Assembly: GCF_900100355.1 (NCBI RefSeq)
Contig: NZ_FNFH01000006.1
Location: 62,001 to 126,000, forward strand
Origin: Microbulbifer yueqingensis
GTDB taxonomy: Bacteria; Pseudomonadota; Gammaproteobacteria; Pseudomonadales; Cellvibrionaceae
Direction of reading: 5' to 3'
Length of the DNA stretch: 64,000 nucleotides
Positions 9,201-16,873 of the stretch are shown here, piece after piece (position 1 is the stretch's first letter; each line of letters begins with the position of its first letter). A program made the position numbers and the translations under genes. The notes beneath the pieces are model-generated. The model ran no database searches. It was given only the letters and a program-made list of their open reading frames with translations, and was not told the origin of the DNA.

Positions 9201-12200
9201 CCTGTAACTGGCAGGCTTTTAGATACCACTTTTGTTGGATTAACTCCCTACCTACCACGCAAGTACCGAGAAGGTCATTTTCGTTGTTCTGAAGTAGAGT
9301 TGCCGTCGTGGACTGCGTTGGAGGCTGCGGCTACCGGTACAAGCAAGTTACATAGCATTCGAAGTGCTGTAGAAAGAGACGAGATAATTGCGGATCTCCG
9401 CTCTCGGAATCTGTGGACTGACGTCTCTGACCGAGTCGTCGAGGGTGGATACTACTATCGCACAGCCGAGCATTCCGCCCAGCAGTCCTCCGAGGCCCTA
9501 AAGCGGTACGAGGATTTGTTCAAGCGGGGTCACGTGAACGTTTTGAACTGTTCCACCACCATGGAGATGGGTGTGGATATCGGTGGTATCTCAGCGGTGG
9601 TCATGAACAATGTACCGCCACACCCGGCCAACTATCTGCAGCGAGCAGGTCGTGCCGGGCGCCGTAGTGAGGCACGTGCCATCGCCTATACCCTGTGTAA
9701 AAAAGATCCTCACAACCAGCGTGCGTTCAATAATCCTAAATGGCCATTTGTGACAGCCATTCCAGCACCATCGATTACGCTCAGTTCCGATCGAATTGTC
9801 CAGCGACATGTGCATTCGTTGCTTCTCGGCATGTTCCTGCGCAAGAACCAGCTTTGTTTCACGGATAACACAAAGCTCAATGTGAAGTGGTTCTTTAGTG
9901 GTGAAAAAGATTCCCCCTGCCATAAATTTATCGCTTGGACGGAGTCCTTACCCAAGGAATTGCAGGATGCGATGACTGAGCTCCTGAGAGGCACATCACT
10001 GGCCAGCGTCGCGCCACAGAAGGTGGTTGCCAAGTCCACTACTCGGCTGCGCAAACTGCAGCAGCGTTGGGTCAACGAATACCAGAGTCTTGTGGCTAAG
10101 CAAGAGTCAGCCACCGATGAGGCCTATAAGCGGGCACTATCTCTGGAGCTCAAACGTCACGAGGAGGAGTACCTCCTTCGAGACCTGGCCGCGCGGGCCT
10201 ATTTACCCGGCTATGGGTTTCCCACAGATGTTGTCAATATCAACACCTACAATATCGAGGAATTTCGAAACCGCAGCGCAAGTAAGGCTAAGGCCTCTCG
10301 GGAAGACAATATCTACAGCTACAAAGAAAAGCCCAGCCGTGGGCTTGATGTGGCCATACGTGAATATGCCCCCGGTTCAGATATCGTAATCGACGGTCGC
10401 GTGTACCGCAGTGCGGGTGTCAGCTTGCACTGGCACTCTGGAGGCGCAATCAACGAGGCGCAAAAATTTGATATCGCATGGCAATGTAAGAATTGTGGTG
10501 CATCCGGTGTTCAGGAGAATGCTTTCAGCAATAGTGATGAAATTCACTGCGTAAGCTGTAACCAAGCAGTGGCCCATTCACATAAAAAGACAGTCTTGCG
10601 TCCGGCGGGCTTCTTGACGGATTTCTATCAGGAGAGCACCAACGATATATCCTCGCAAAAGTTTATTCGCGTAGAGAGACCACGTATTACTGTACATGGG
10701 CCACGCGTGGCACTGCCTGATGAACGGCTCGGATATATCGAATATGGTAGCGAGGGTACTGTTTTTCACCACTCCTCTGGAGAGCATGAAAAGGGGTATG
10801 CCATCTGCATGGCCTGTGGTCGGGCAGAGTCTATGTTGGCCTCAGGGGAGATCCCAAAGTCCCTCCAGCCTTCTGTAATGCATCGCCCGCTCGGTGGTGG
10901 CAAGGGAGCTGACCGCACAGAGACCTGTAGTGGTGAGAAAGTCATGCCGAATGTCTATCTGGGCTACCAGACGTCCACTGACGTACTTGAGGTCTATCTC
11001 AAGAATCCTCAGACGGGCGAGTGGTTGCCCAATACCCAAGAGGGCCAGACCATCGCGGCGACTCTGGCGGTGGCTCTTCGCGATGAGATCGCCTCGCGAC
11101 TGGGTATCGCCAGCACAGAGATGGGCTTTAGTTTCCGCAAGGACCGCGACCTTGAACAAGGGGCGGAACGCTTCGTGGTCCAGGTGTACGACAAGGTCAG
11201 TGGTGGCGGGGGATTCTGCACCGCCGAAGTAAGCGATATAGGCCAGCTACTAAAAGGTGTCTACCAGCGCCTGCACTGCCCCGCAGAGTGTGACAATGTC
11301 TGCTCAGCGTGTCTCACCGGTCAAGATAGTCGCGTGGAGCAGGAATCCCTCGATAGGCCCCGCGCTCTCGCCTGGTTGAAAGATATTGGCCTGATCGAGC
11401 ATTTAGCTCTGCCCTCTTGTTTTGCCACTATGCCGGGTGCGAAGCATTGTGCAATCAGCCCAATAGAATGGATTCGCTCTAAGCTCCAGAGCTCTGCCGA
11501 TAGGATCACTATCCGGGTGCCGGACTCCAACGTGGATGTCTCGCACAGCGACTTCCGTGACATGGTATTGGGATGGAAGGTAATAGACCAGGTGGCGGTC
11601 AATCTCCTGCTTGAGCCTGGCATGGATGTCTCTGATGAATTCAAGCATAGCCTCAACCTCCTACATCGATTGGGTGTAGAAGTGGCCTACATAGATGAGG
11701 CGGTGCCTGAACAAGAGTTCTACATGGGCATCCAGGTCGGGGGTAGCGACGGTGTCTTCACCTTGGTGAGCCAAGAACGTCAGGCGCTAGTTCCTGGTGA
11801 GGGATGGCTTAGAGACAATATAGGCGGTGCCTTAGCGGCCACCGACCAGCTGCCTAGCTTCATGCGGAAGCCGTTACCGAGCGATTTTTGGGAGACAAAC
11901 CTTTCGGGCGCCCGGGTAATCGAATTTAGCGACGAGCTGAACGGAAGGGTCATAAACTTCCCCACCCGGTTTGCGCAGTTTTTACAGCAGCAGGTGCCGA
12001 CTCTGAAGCAGCAATTTGCTAATGAGCAGGTGGTCAAGATTTCCTACTACGATCGCTACCTTAAATCTCCATGGATGGTGTTGCTACTGGAGAAGCTCCT
12101 AGCCAGCTTTCCATCAAAAGAGTGCACGGTGGAAATACAGACACTAGCGGCAAACTCCGACTACTCGAAGTCCTTTATCGATGCAAACTGGTGCGATCCA

Positions 12201-12515
12201 GAGGACCAGCGCGAAGCGATCGCTGAATGGATCGGTGTCAACTTGAAAGCGAGTGTGGATGTCCACATCGAAGATCGTCCAAAGGCCATGTCTCACGGAC
12301 GAATCCTGATCCTGGAATGGTCGTCCGGGAAAACGACAAAAATACTATTGGATCAGGGTGTGGGCTACTGGGATAAGAAGAAAACCAAGGATGATCGATT
12401 TAATTTCCGCGGTCATGTTGCCCAGCAGCTTGAGCAGATCCAGGCTTATCAAAACCATGCGAGCATGATCAATAGTGCTCCTTGGCCAACGTATATCACA
12501 GTGATTACGGAGTGA
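6276..12515 (+). CDS. druE: Druantia protein DruE, giant DEAD/DEAH helicase with DUF1998 region
   Basis: A 2079-residue superfamily 2 helicase. Visible motifs are Walker A TSGTGSGKTE (near residue 120), DEAH (259-262), motif III SATIAD soon after, and the arginine-finger motif QRAGRAGRR (1122-1130), with a long insert between the two RecA lobes. The insert carries Cys pairs (CHHCGNSGF near 596), and further Cys clusters lie near 1404-1430 (CKNCG, CVSC), 1510 (CMACG) and 1668 (CPAEC, CSACL). Together these resemble the DUF1998 zinc-binding region of large defence helicases. Size, motif layout and the druH partner fit DruE, the one protein shared by all Druantia types. DISARM DrmA/DrmB helicases are the main alternative, but no DrmC or DISARM methylase is adjacent. 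All core helicase residues look intact. Confidence 0.83.
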   Translation: MKYFQGLVEQSISRAKQSTLSILGISDPHLRAHLAQQMSEELGAEGCFLAPPVFEHTFGWQPSQSSLASLAGALLEPELVKTLGDASGGYALPGHIHPYTHQLNAWRTLLDEEPKSAVVTSGTGSGKTECFMIPILNDLIRESKQATGPLVGVRALFLYPLNALINSQQERLDAWTRDYGEQIRFCLYNGNTEQSESKVRREQREHPNQVLSRERLRKEPSPILLTNSTMLEYMLVRQDDAPILEKSREAGSLRWIVLDEAHTYIGSQAAELSLLLRRVLHAFGRQAKDVRFVATSATIADQDAEAKLKTYLASLAGVNETQVVVIGGSRSIPELEQRDAVSPVSRDKILAIEPGEEVSPARYDALAHSDVASRLRNAIVDNGEPQTLDELLTHAKELLPQVSKQEQQGELLAWIDLMTGTKKEAGGEPFLKLRAHFLQRMLHGLWSCIDPQCPEKTAHLEHWPFGNLYVTERSRCTCSAPVYEVAFCHDCATPHLLAEDCSGYLHQRSAFVRDEFALTYEQAEGDEDPHHNLEDTITSDSQWIIASPLLSSKEAESEEQNNYIDARVDAESLEINKIQAERNVGFRHAGEDEAVCHHCGNSGFNGRKFYRQCYLGAPFYITNAVPTVLEYCPDPDREDLGKYSPEELPGRGRRLITFTDSRQGTARLAVKMQQEAERSSLRGLVFQVLRNRMADAQIAGGEGSAGTAEELEAAAKTVPDPAIKQLLLQQAEAARQQAAAPKGIVSFDDLTRELAASPTVSNGIVRYNRYTSPELFITGDEAGTMARLLLAREFARRPKNQNSTETLGLIRVGYQGLDSIKQAPPFWKETRVSVSGGENRALTLDDWRDFLKVALDFHVREHTYLELEDVLRNWMGARFTPKVLMSPKSEIVESPRVRKWPTAAAGPHRSRLIKLLELATDKDVAQQADLDVINAWLEKAWQDLINARILESHANGYALKFRKLLFSLPERAWECPVTGRLLDTTFVGLTPYLPRKYREGHFRCSEVELPSWTALEAAATGTSKLHSIRSAVERDEIIADLRSRNLWTDVSDRVVEGGYYYRTAEHSAQQSSEALKRYEDLFKRGHVNVLNCSTTMEMGVDIGGISAVVMNNVPPHPANYLQRAGRAGRRSEARAIAYTLCKKDPHNQRAFNNPKWPFVTAIPAPSITLSSDRIVQRHVHSLLLGMFLRKNQLCFTDNTKLNVKWFFSGEKDSPCHKFIAWTESLPKELQDAMTELLRGTSLASVAPQKVVAKSTTRLRKLQQRWVNEYQSLVAKQESATDEAYKRALSLELKRHEEEYLLRDLAARAYLPGYGFPTDVVNINTYNIEEFRNRSASKAKASREDNIYSYKEKPSRGLDVAIREYAPGSDIVIDGRVYRSAGVSLHWHSGGAINEAQKFDIAWQCKNCGASGVQENAFSNSDEIHCVSCNQAVAHSHKKTVLRPAGFLTDFYQESTNDISSQKFIRVERPRITVHGPRVALPDERLGYIEYGSEGTVFHHSSGEHEKGYAICMACGRAESMLASGEIPKSLQPSVMHRPLGGGKGADRTETCSGEKVMPNVYLGYQTSTDVLEVYLKNPQTGEWLPNTQEGQTIAATLAVALRDEIASRLGIASTEMGFSFRKDRDLEQGAERFVVQVYDKVSGGGGFCTAEVSDIGQLLKGVYQRLHCPAECDNVCSACLTGQDSRVEQESLDRPRALAWLKDIGLIEHLALPSCFATMPGAKHCAISPIEWIRSKLQSSADRITIRVPDSNVDVSHSDFRDMVLGWKVIDQVAVNLLLEPGMDVSDEFKHSLNLLHRLGVEVAYIDEAVPEQEFYMGIQVGGSDGVFTLVSQERQALVPGEGWLRDNIGGALAATDQLPSFMRKPLPSDFWETNLSGARVIEFSDELNGRVINFPTRFAQFLQQQVPTLKQQFANEQVVKISYYDRYLKSPWMVLLLEKLLASFPSKECTVEIQTLAANSDYSKSFIDANWCDPEDQREAIAEWIGVNLKASVDVHIEDRPKAMSHGRILILEWSSGKTTKILLDQGVGYWDKKKTKDDRFNFRGHVAQQLEQIQAYQNHASMINSAPWPTYITVITE

Positions 12516-12703
12516 CCGACCGAGGCTTTCCGGCTGTCGGCTGTTTCGCGGGCTCTAAGCAGCCTGCGGAAGGCCCGGCAATGGTAGGCTCGGTCGCCCC
12601 AGCCGCCAAAGACCAAGAGTCAGACACGAGCCTGTTGATAGTATTGCGCCTCTTTTGATGCGTTGATGTATCATGGCGGCCTAATCACCTAAAGAAGCCA
12701 ACA
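12516..12703. promoter_or_regulatory. spacer with GC-rich hairpins and a candidate regulator promoter
   Basis: Directly after druE there is a GC-rich stretch with inverted repeats around 12520-12600 that may terminate the druHE transcript. The right half is AT-rich and includes TTGATG repeated twice, followed by TATCAT, about 30-50 bp before the regulator gene. TGATGTAT recurs near 13002 before hsdM. These are plausible promoter or operator elements of the small regulator, but unproven. Confidence 0.3.
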
Positions 12704-12958
12704 ATGCTGAGATTTAAGATCAAAGAACGTATTGCGGACAAGGAGTTCATCGAGGGACGCCGGGTCACGATTGGGGAAGTCGCGGAAGCGACAGGAATCC
12801 ATCGAATGACCATCTCAAAAATGATCAATCAGCGCAGCTACAACACGGGCACAGAAAATCTGGATCGCCTCTGCGCCTACTTTGGCTGCCCCATCGAGGG
12901 CTTACTCGAGTACGTGAAGACTGATCTCGCAGCCAGTGATAAACCTTGCCGAGGTTAG
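12704..12958 (+). CDS. small Cro/C1-type (XRE) HTH regulator
   Basis: An 84-residue DNA-binding protein. Residues 20-60 (VTIGEVAEATGIHRMTISKM, then LDRLCAYFGCPIEGLLEY) are a typical helix-turn-helix of the short XRE/YozG-like class, in which the whole protein is one domain. It lies between the Druantia pair and the type I restriction operon, with its own AT-rich upstream region and 143 bp before hsdM. Such genes often repress themselves and a neighbouring defence operon so that toxic restriction genes come on slowly after transfer. Which neighbour it controls is not visible. The N-terminus (MLRFKIKERIADKEF) resembles regulators of restriction or toxin loci. Confidence 0.85.
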   Translation: MLRFKIKERIADKEFIEGRRVTIGEVAEATGIHRMTISKMINQRSYNTGTENLDRLCAYFGCPIEGLLEYVKTDLAASDKPCRG

Positions 12959-13101
12959 GCAAACCAATAACAACTTAATTTGATCAATAAGTGCACAGCC
13001 CGGTGATGTATAGACACTCAAGTCATATTTCACCTAGCACAGTCACTTTGCTAACAATGGGAGCGTGCGACTTGCCCGCTCCGCAGTAGTACGGAACCTT
13101 T

Positions 13102-15489
13102 ATGAATCAAGCAGTCCACAACAAACTCATTTCCTTTATCTGGTCTATCGCCGACGACTGTCTGCGCGATGTCTACGTGCGCGGCAAGTACCGGGATGTG
13201 ATCCTGCCGATGGTGGTGTTGCGCCGCCTGGATACCCTGCTGGAGCCCACTAAAGACAAGGTACTGGAAGAGGTGGCCTTTCAGCGCAGCGAGATGAATC
13301 TTACCGAGCTGGACGAGAGCGGCCTGACCGAGGCCTCTGGCTTTGTCTTCTACAACACCAGTAAGTGGACCCTGAAAAAGCTCTACAAAACCGCCACAAA
13401 CAACCAGCAGATATTGCTGGCCAATGTTGAGGAGTATTTGAAGGGCTTCAGCCCTAATGTCCAGGAGATCGTCGATCGATTTAACCTCAAGGCGCAAGTT
13501 CGCCATATGGCCAATAAGGACGTGCTGCTGGATGTGCTGGAGAAGTTTACTTCCCCCTACATCAATCTCACCCCCCACGATGTGGAAGACCCGGACGGCA
13601 ACCGGCTGCCCGCGTTAACCAACCTGGGCATGGGTTACGTGTTCGAGGAACTTATCCGCAAGTTCAACGAGGAGAACAACGAGGAGGCCGGTGAGCACTT
13701 TACGCCGCGCGAAGTAATCCAGCTGATGACTCACCTGGTGTTTGACCCTATTAAGGACCAACTGCCACCGGTGATGACCATCTACGATCCGGCATGCGGT
13801 TCCGGCGGTATGCTCACCGAGTCCCAGGACTATATCAAGGACGAGGCCGGCAGCATCCGCGCCCAGGGGGATGTGTACCTGTTCGGCAAGGAGATAAACG
13901 ACGAGACGTATGCCATCTGCAAGTCGGATATGATGATCAAGGGCAACGACCCGGCCAATATCCGCGTCGGCTCTACCCTGTCCACCGACGAATTCGCCGG
14001 CAAACGCTTCGACTTTATGCTCTCGAATCCGCCCTACGGCAAGAGCTGGGCCAGCGAGCAGAAACATATTAGGGACGGCGGCGATATTATCGATCCACGC
14101 TTCCAGGTGGACCTGGCCGACTACTGGGGTGTCATCCAGGCCGCGGATGCGGCGCCACGCTCCAGCGACGGCCAACTGTTGTTCCTGATGGAAATGGTCA
14201 ACAAGATGAAGGCCCCGGCCGATGGAAATATGGGCTCCCGCATCGCCTCGGTACACAATGGTTCCAGCCTGTTCACCGGCGACGCCGGTTCCGGCGAGAG
14301 CAATATCCGCCGGCACATTATCGAGAACGACTGGCTGGAAGCCATAATCCAGCTGCCCAACAACCTCTTCTATAACACCGGCATTACCACCTATATCTGG
14401 CTGCTATCCAACAACAAGCCGACAAGCCGCAAGGGCAAGGTGCAACTGATCGACGCCAGTCAGCTGTATCGCAAGCTGCGCAAGAACCTGGGCAACAAGA
14501 ACTGCGAATTCTCCCCGGAACATATCCGCGAGATCGCCGACACCTACCTGCAGATGGCAGCAGTGGAGCGCGACGCAGAGAAAGCCGGTATCGCCGCGCA
14601 GGTATTCGACAATCGCGATTTCGGTTACCACAAGGTCACTATCGAACGGCCGGACAGGCGCAGGGCACAGTTCACCGCCGAGCGCATAGAGACGTTGCGC
14701 TTCGACAAAAGCCTGCGCGAGCCGATGGAATGGGCCTACGGCGAGTACGGCGAAAGCATTTATCAGCTCGGTGCCTTGGAGAAGCACAAGAAGCCGATAC
14801 TGGACTGGTGCGAGGAGAACGGCCTGGCGTTGAACACCAAGGCCCGCAACAAGCTATTGGATGAGAAGCTCTGGGCCAAGCACAAGGCGCTGGTGGAAAC
14901 CGCCACACTGCTGATGGATGCCATAGGCACCGACGAATATTCGGACTTCAACTTGTTCAAGGCCAGCGTGGATGCAGAGCTGAGGGTGCGCAAGATTAAG
15001 CTCTCCGCCACCGAGAAGAACGCCATCTTGAACGCGGTCAGCTGGTACGACGAATCCGCCGAGAAGGTGATCCGCAAGCGCGAAAAGCTGAGTGGTGCCA
15101 AGCTGCAACAGCTGCTAAATCACCTCGGCTGCTGTGCGGAGAATTTGGACGATTTTGGTTACTATTCGACGGAAAAAGCCAGTGAGTACCTGACCTATGA
15201 ACCCTGCAGCGACCTGCGCGACAGCGAATCGGTGCCTCTGGCCGAGGAGCTTCACGACTACTTTCTGCGCGAAGTGAAGCCTCACGTGGAGGAGGCCTGG
15301 ATCAATTTGGACTCGGTCAAGATCGGCTACGAGATCAGTTTCAACAAATACTTCTACCGGCACAAACCGCTGCGTAGTATGAAAGAAGTTGCGCGCGATA
15401 TCGTCGAGCTGGAACAGCAGGCCGAGGGCTTGATTGCCGACATTCTGGGCCTGGAAATTGCCGAGATTTCAGGAGTGGAAAATGACTAG
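13102..15489 (+). CDS. hsdM: type I restriction-modification methyltransferase subunit HsdM
   Basis: A 795-residue adenine N6-methyltransferase subunit. The N-terminal helical HsdM domain (FIWSIADDCLRDVYVRGKYR) is followed by the S-adenosylmethionine motif DPACGSGGM near residue 229 and the catalytic NPPY motif at 309-312. HsdM, with HsdS, methylates the host recognition site and forms the R2M2S restriction complex with HsdR. It is about 270 residues longer than the enteric 529-residue HsdM. The extra C-terminal part (about 520-795) is helical and charged and is seen in a subset of type I systems. The stop overlaps hsdS by 8 bp, so the two are probably translationally coupled. Confidence 0.95.
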   Translation: MNQAVHNKLISFIWSIADDCLRDVYVRGKYRDVILPMVVLRRLDTLLEPTKDKVLEEVAFQRSEMNLTELDESGLTEASGFVFYNTSKWTLKKLYKTATNNQQILLANVEEYLKGFSPNVQEIVDRFNLKAQVRHMANKDVLLDVLEKFTSPYINLTPHDVEDPDGNRLPALTNLGMGYVFEELIRKFNEENNEEAGEHFTPREVIQLMTHLVFDPIKDQLPPVMTIYDPACGSGGMLTESQDYIKDEAGSIRAQGDVYLFGKEINDETYAICKSDMMIKGNDPANIRVGSTLSTDEFAGKRFDFMLSNPPYGKSWASEQKHIRDGGDIIDPRFQVDLADYWGVIQAADAAPRSSDGQLLFLMEMVNKMKAPADGNMGSRIASVHNGSSLFTGDAGSGESNIRRHIIENDWLEAIIQLPNNLFYNTGITTYIWLLSNNKPTSRKGKVQLIDASQLYRKLRKNLGNKNCEFSPEHIREIADTYLQMAAVERDAEKAGIAAQVFDNRDFGYHKVTIERPDRRRAQFTAERIETLRFDKSLREPMEWAYGEYGESIYQLGALEKHKKPILDWCEENGLALNTKARNKLLDEKLWAKHKALVETATLLMDAIGTDEYSDFNLFKASVDAELRVRKIKLSATEKNAILNAVSWYDESAEKVIRKREKLSGAKLQQLLNHLGCCAENLDDFGYYSTEKASEYLTYEPCSDLRDSESVPLAEELHDYFLREVKPHVEEAWINLDSVKIGYEISFNKYFYRHKPLRSMKEVARDIVELEQQAEGLIADILGLEIAEISGVEND

Positions 15490-16789
15490 AGAGCTAACTT
15501 CACTACGAAAGTACGAAGCCTATAAGGATTCCGGTGTGGAGTGGATCGGTCAAATTCCTGTTGACTGGAGTGTATGTCCGGGAAAGCGATTCCATCGTGT
15601 TGTTAAAGAATTGAATCTGGATGGCAAGTGTAAAAGTATTCTTTCTCTAACTTTACGTGGAGTAGTTGATAATGATCCAGATAACCCAGAAGGCCTAATA
15701 CCTAGGGATTATGGAACCTATCAAATCTTCGAAAAAGACGACTTAGTGTTTAAACTAATTGATCTAGAGAATATAAGAACGAGCCGGGTTGGGTTGGTTA
15801 ATAAGCGTGGCATCATGAGCCCCGCCTATATCAGGTTGAGAGTTGGAAAGGATTGCCATCCAAAATTCGCTTACTATTTCTATTACAACCTTTATGTTAA
15901 TGCTGTCTTTAATAATCTTGGGGCGGGTGTAAGGTCCACTATCGGACCTTCTGATCTTGTTGAGTTTCCAGTACTTAACCCAAGTTATGTAGAGCAAGTG
16001 GCTATTTGTAATTTCCTTGATGTGAAAATTGACAAAATTGCTCGCGCTATAGCTTTAAAGCAGCGGCAAATAGAACTTCTTAAAGAGCACAAGCAGATAC
16101 TGACTAAAAATGCAGTAATTAGTGGCCTAAACCCTCATGTGCCGATGCGTGATTCTGGTGTGGATTGGATCGATAAAATTCCAAAGCATTGGAAAACCCT
16201 TCGATTTAAGAACCTGTTCACCCAAAGTCGACTACCAGTTAGACCAGATGATGGTGTGGTTACATCATACCGTGATGGTCAGGTAACTCTTCGTTCAAAA
16301 AGGCGGCTTTCGGGGTATACAGAAGCACTTCTCGAACAAGGTTATCAAGGCGTCCGAAGGGGGCAGTTGGTGCTCAACTCGATGGATGCTTTCGAGGGTG
16401 CAATTGGTATATCCGACTCCGATGGCAAGTGCACCCCTGAATATGTCGTATGCGATCCTATTTCTGACCAGTGCGTGCCGGAGTACTTTGCATTATTGCT
16501 TCGAGAGATGGCGCTAGCGAAGTATATCCAGGTAATATGCAACGCTGTCCGACAGAGAGCTGTACGTATTCGATTTAATAATTTGGCTGCAAGATATTTG
16601 GTCGTCCCTCCGCAATCTGAACAATTACATATAGTTCAATATATAAAGCGAGAGTCCAAGAAAATCAGCAACAGTGTTGCACTGTTTGAAAAGCAGATAT
16701 CTAAGTTGGAAGAATACAGGCGAACGCTGATCGACAGCGCAGTAACCGGCAAGATCAAGGTGTCACAGCTGGCCGGGATGGGGTATTGA
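15482..16789 (+). CDS. hsdS: type I restriction system specificity subunit HsdS
   Basis: A 435-residue specificity subunit starting inside the end of hsdM (an ATG overlapping the hsdM stop region). The layout is the usual two halves. Each target-recognition domain is introduced by a similar phrase (DSGVEWIGQIPVDW near residue 15 and DSGVDWIDKIPKHW near residue 222) and followed by a coiled spacer helix (KIDKIARAIALKQRQIELLKEH and its C-terminal counterpart EKQISKLEEYRRTLID, each described in part). The two domains read the two halves of a split recognition site. The gene is strikingly more AT-rich than hsdM and hsdR, as expected if recognition domains are exchanged by recombination. Confidence 0.93.
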   Translation: MTRELTSLRKYEAYKDSGVEWIGQIPVDWSVCPGKRFHRVVKELNLDGKCKSILSLTLRGVVDNDPDNPEGLIPRDYGTYQIFEKDDLVFKLIDLENIRTSRVGLVNKRGIMSPAYIRLRVGKDCHPKFAYYFYYNLYVNAVFNNLGAGVRSTIGPSDLVEFPVLNPSYVEQVAICNFLDVKIDKIARAIALKQRQIELLKEHKQILTKNAVISGLNPHVPMRDSGVDWIDKIPKHWKTLRFKNLFTQSRLPVRPDDGVVTSYRDGQVTLRSKRRLSGYTEALLEQGYQGVRRGQLVLNSMDAFEGAIGISDSDGKCTPEYVVCDPISDQCVPEYFALLLREMALAKYIQVICNAVRQRAVRIRFNNLAARYLVVPPQSEQLHIVQYIKRESKKISNSVALFEKQISKLEEYRRTLIDSAVTGKIKVSQLAGMGY

Positions 16790-16873
16790 AAGCTGCCAAC
16801 TCGGCACCCTCCGCTAGACAATACGGAGACCAACTTCGACGTTGCAGGGATAAGAAAGAAAGGATAAGAAAGA

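Noticed and set aside
6276..12515. DISARM helicase DrmA/DrmB
   Set aside because: No drmC phospholipase-D gene or DISARM methylase is adjacent; the partner and size fit Druantia III better.
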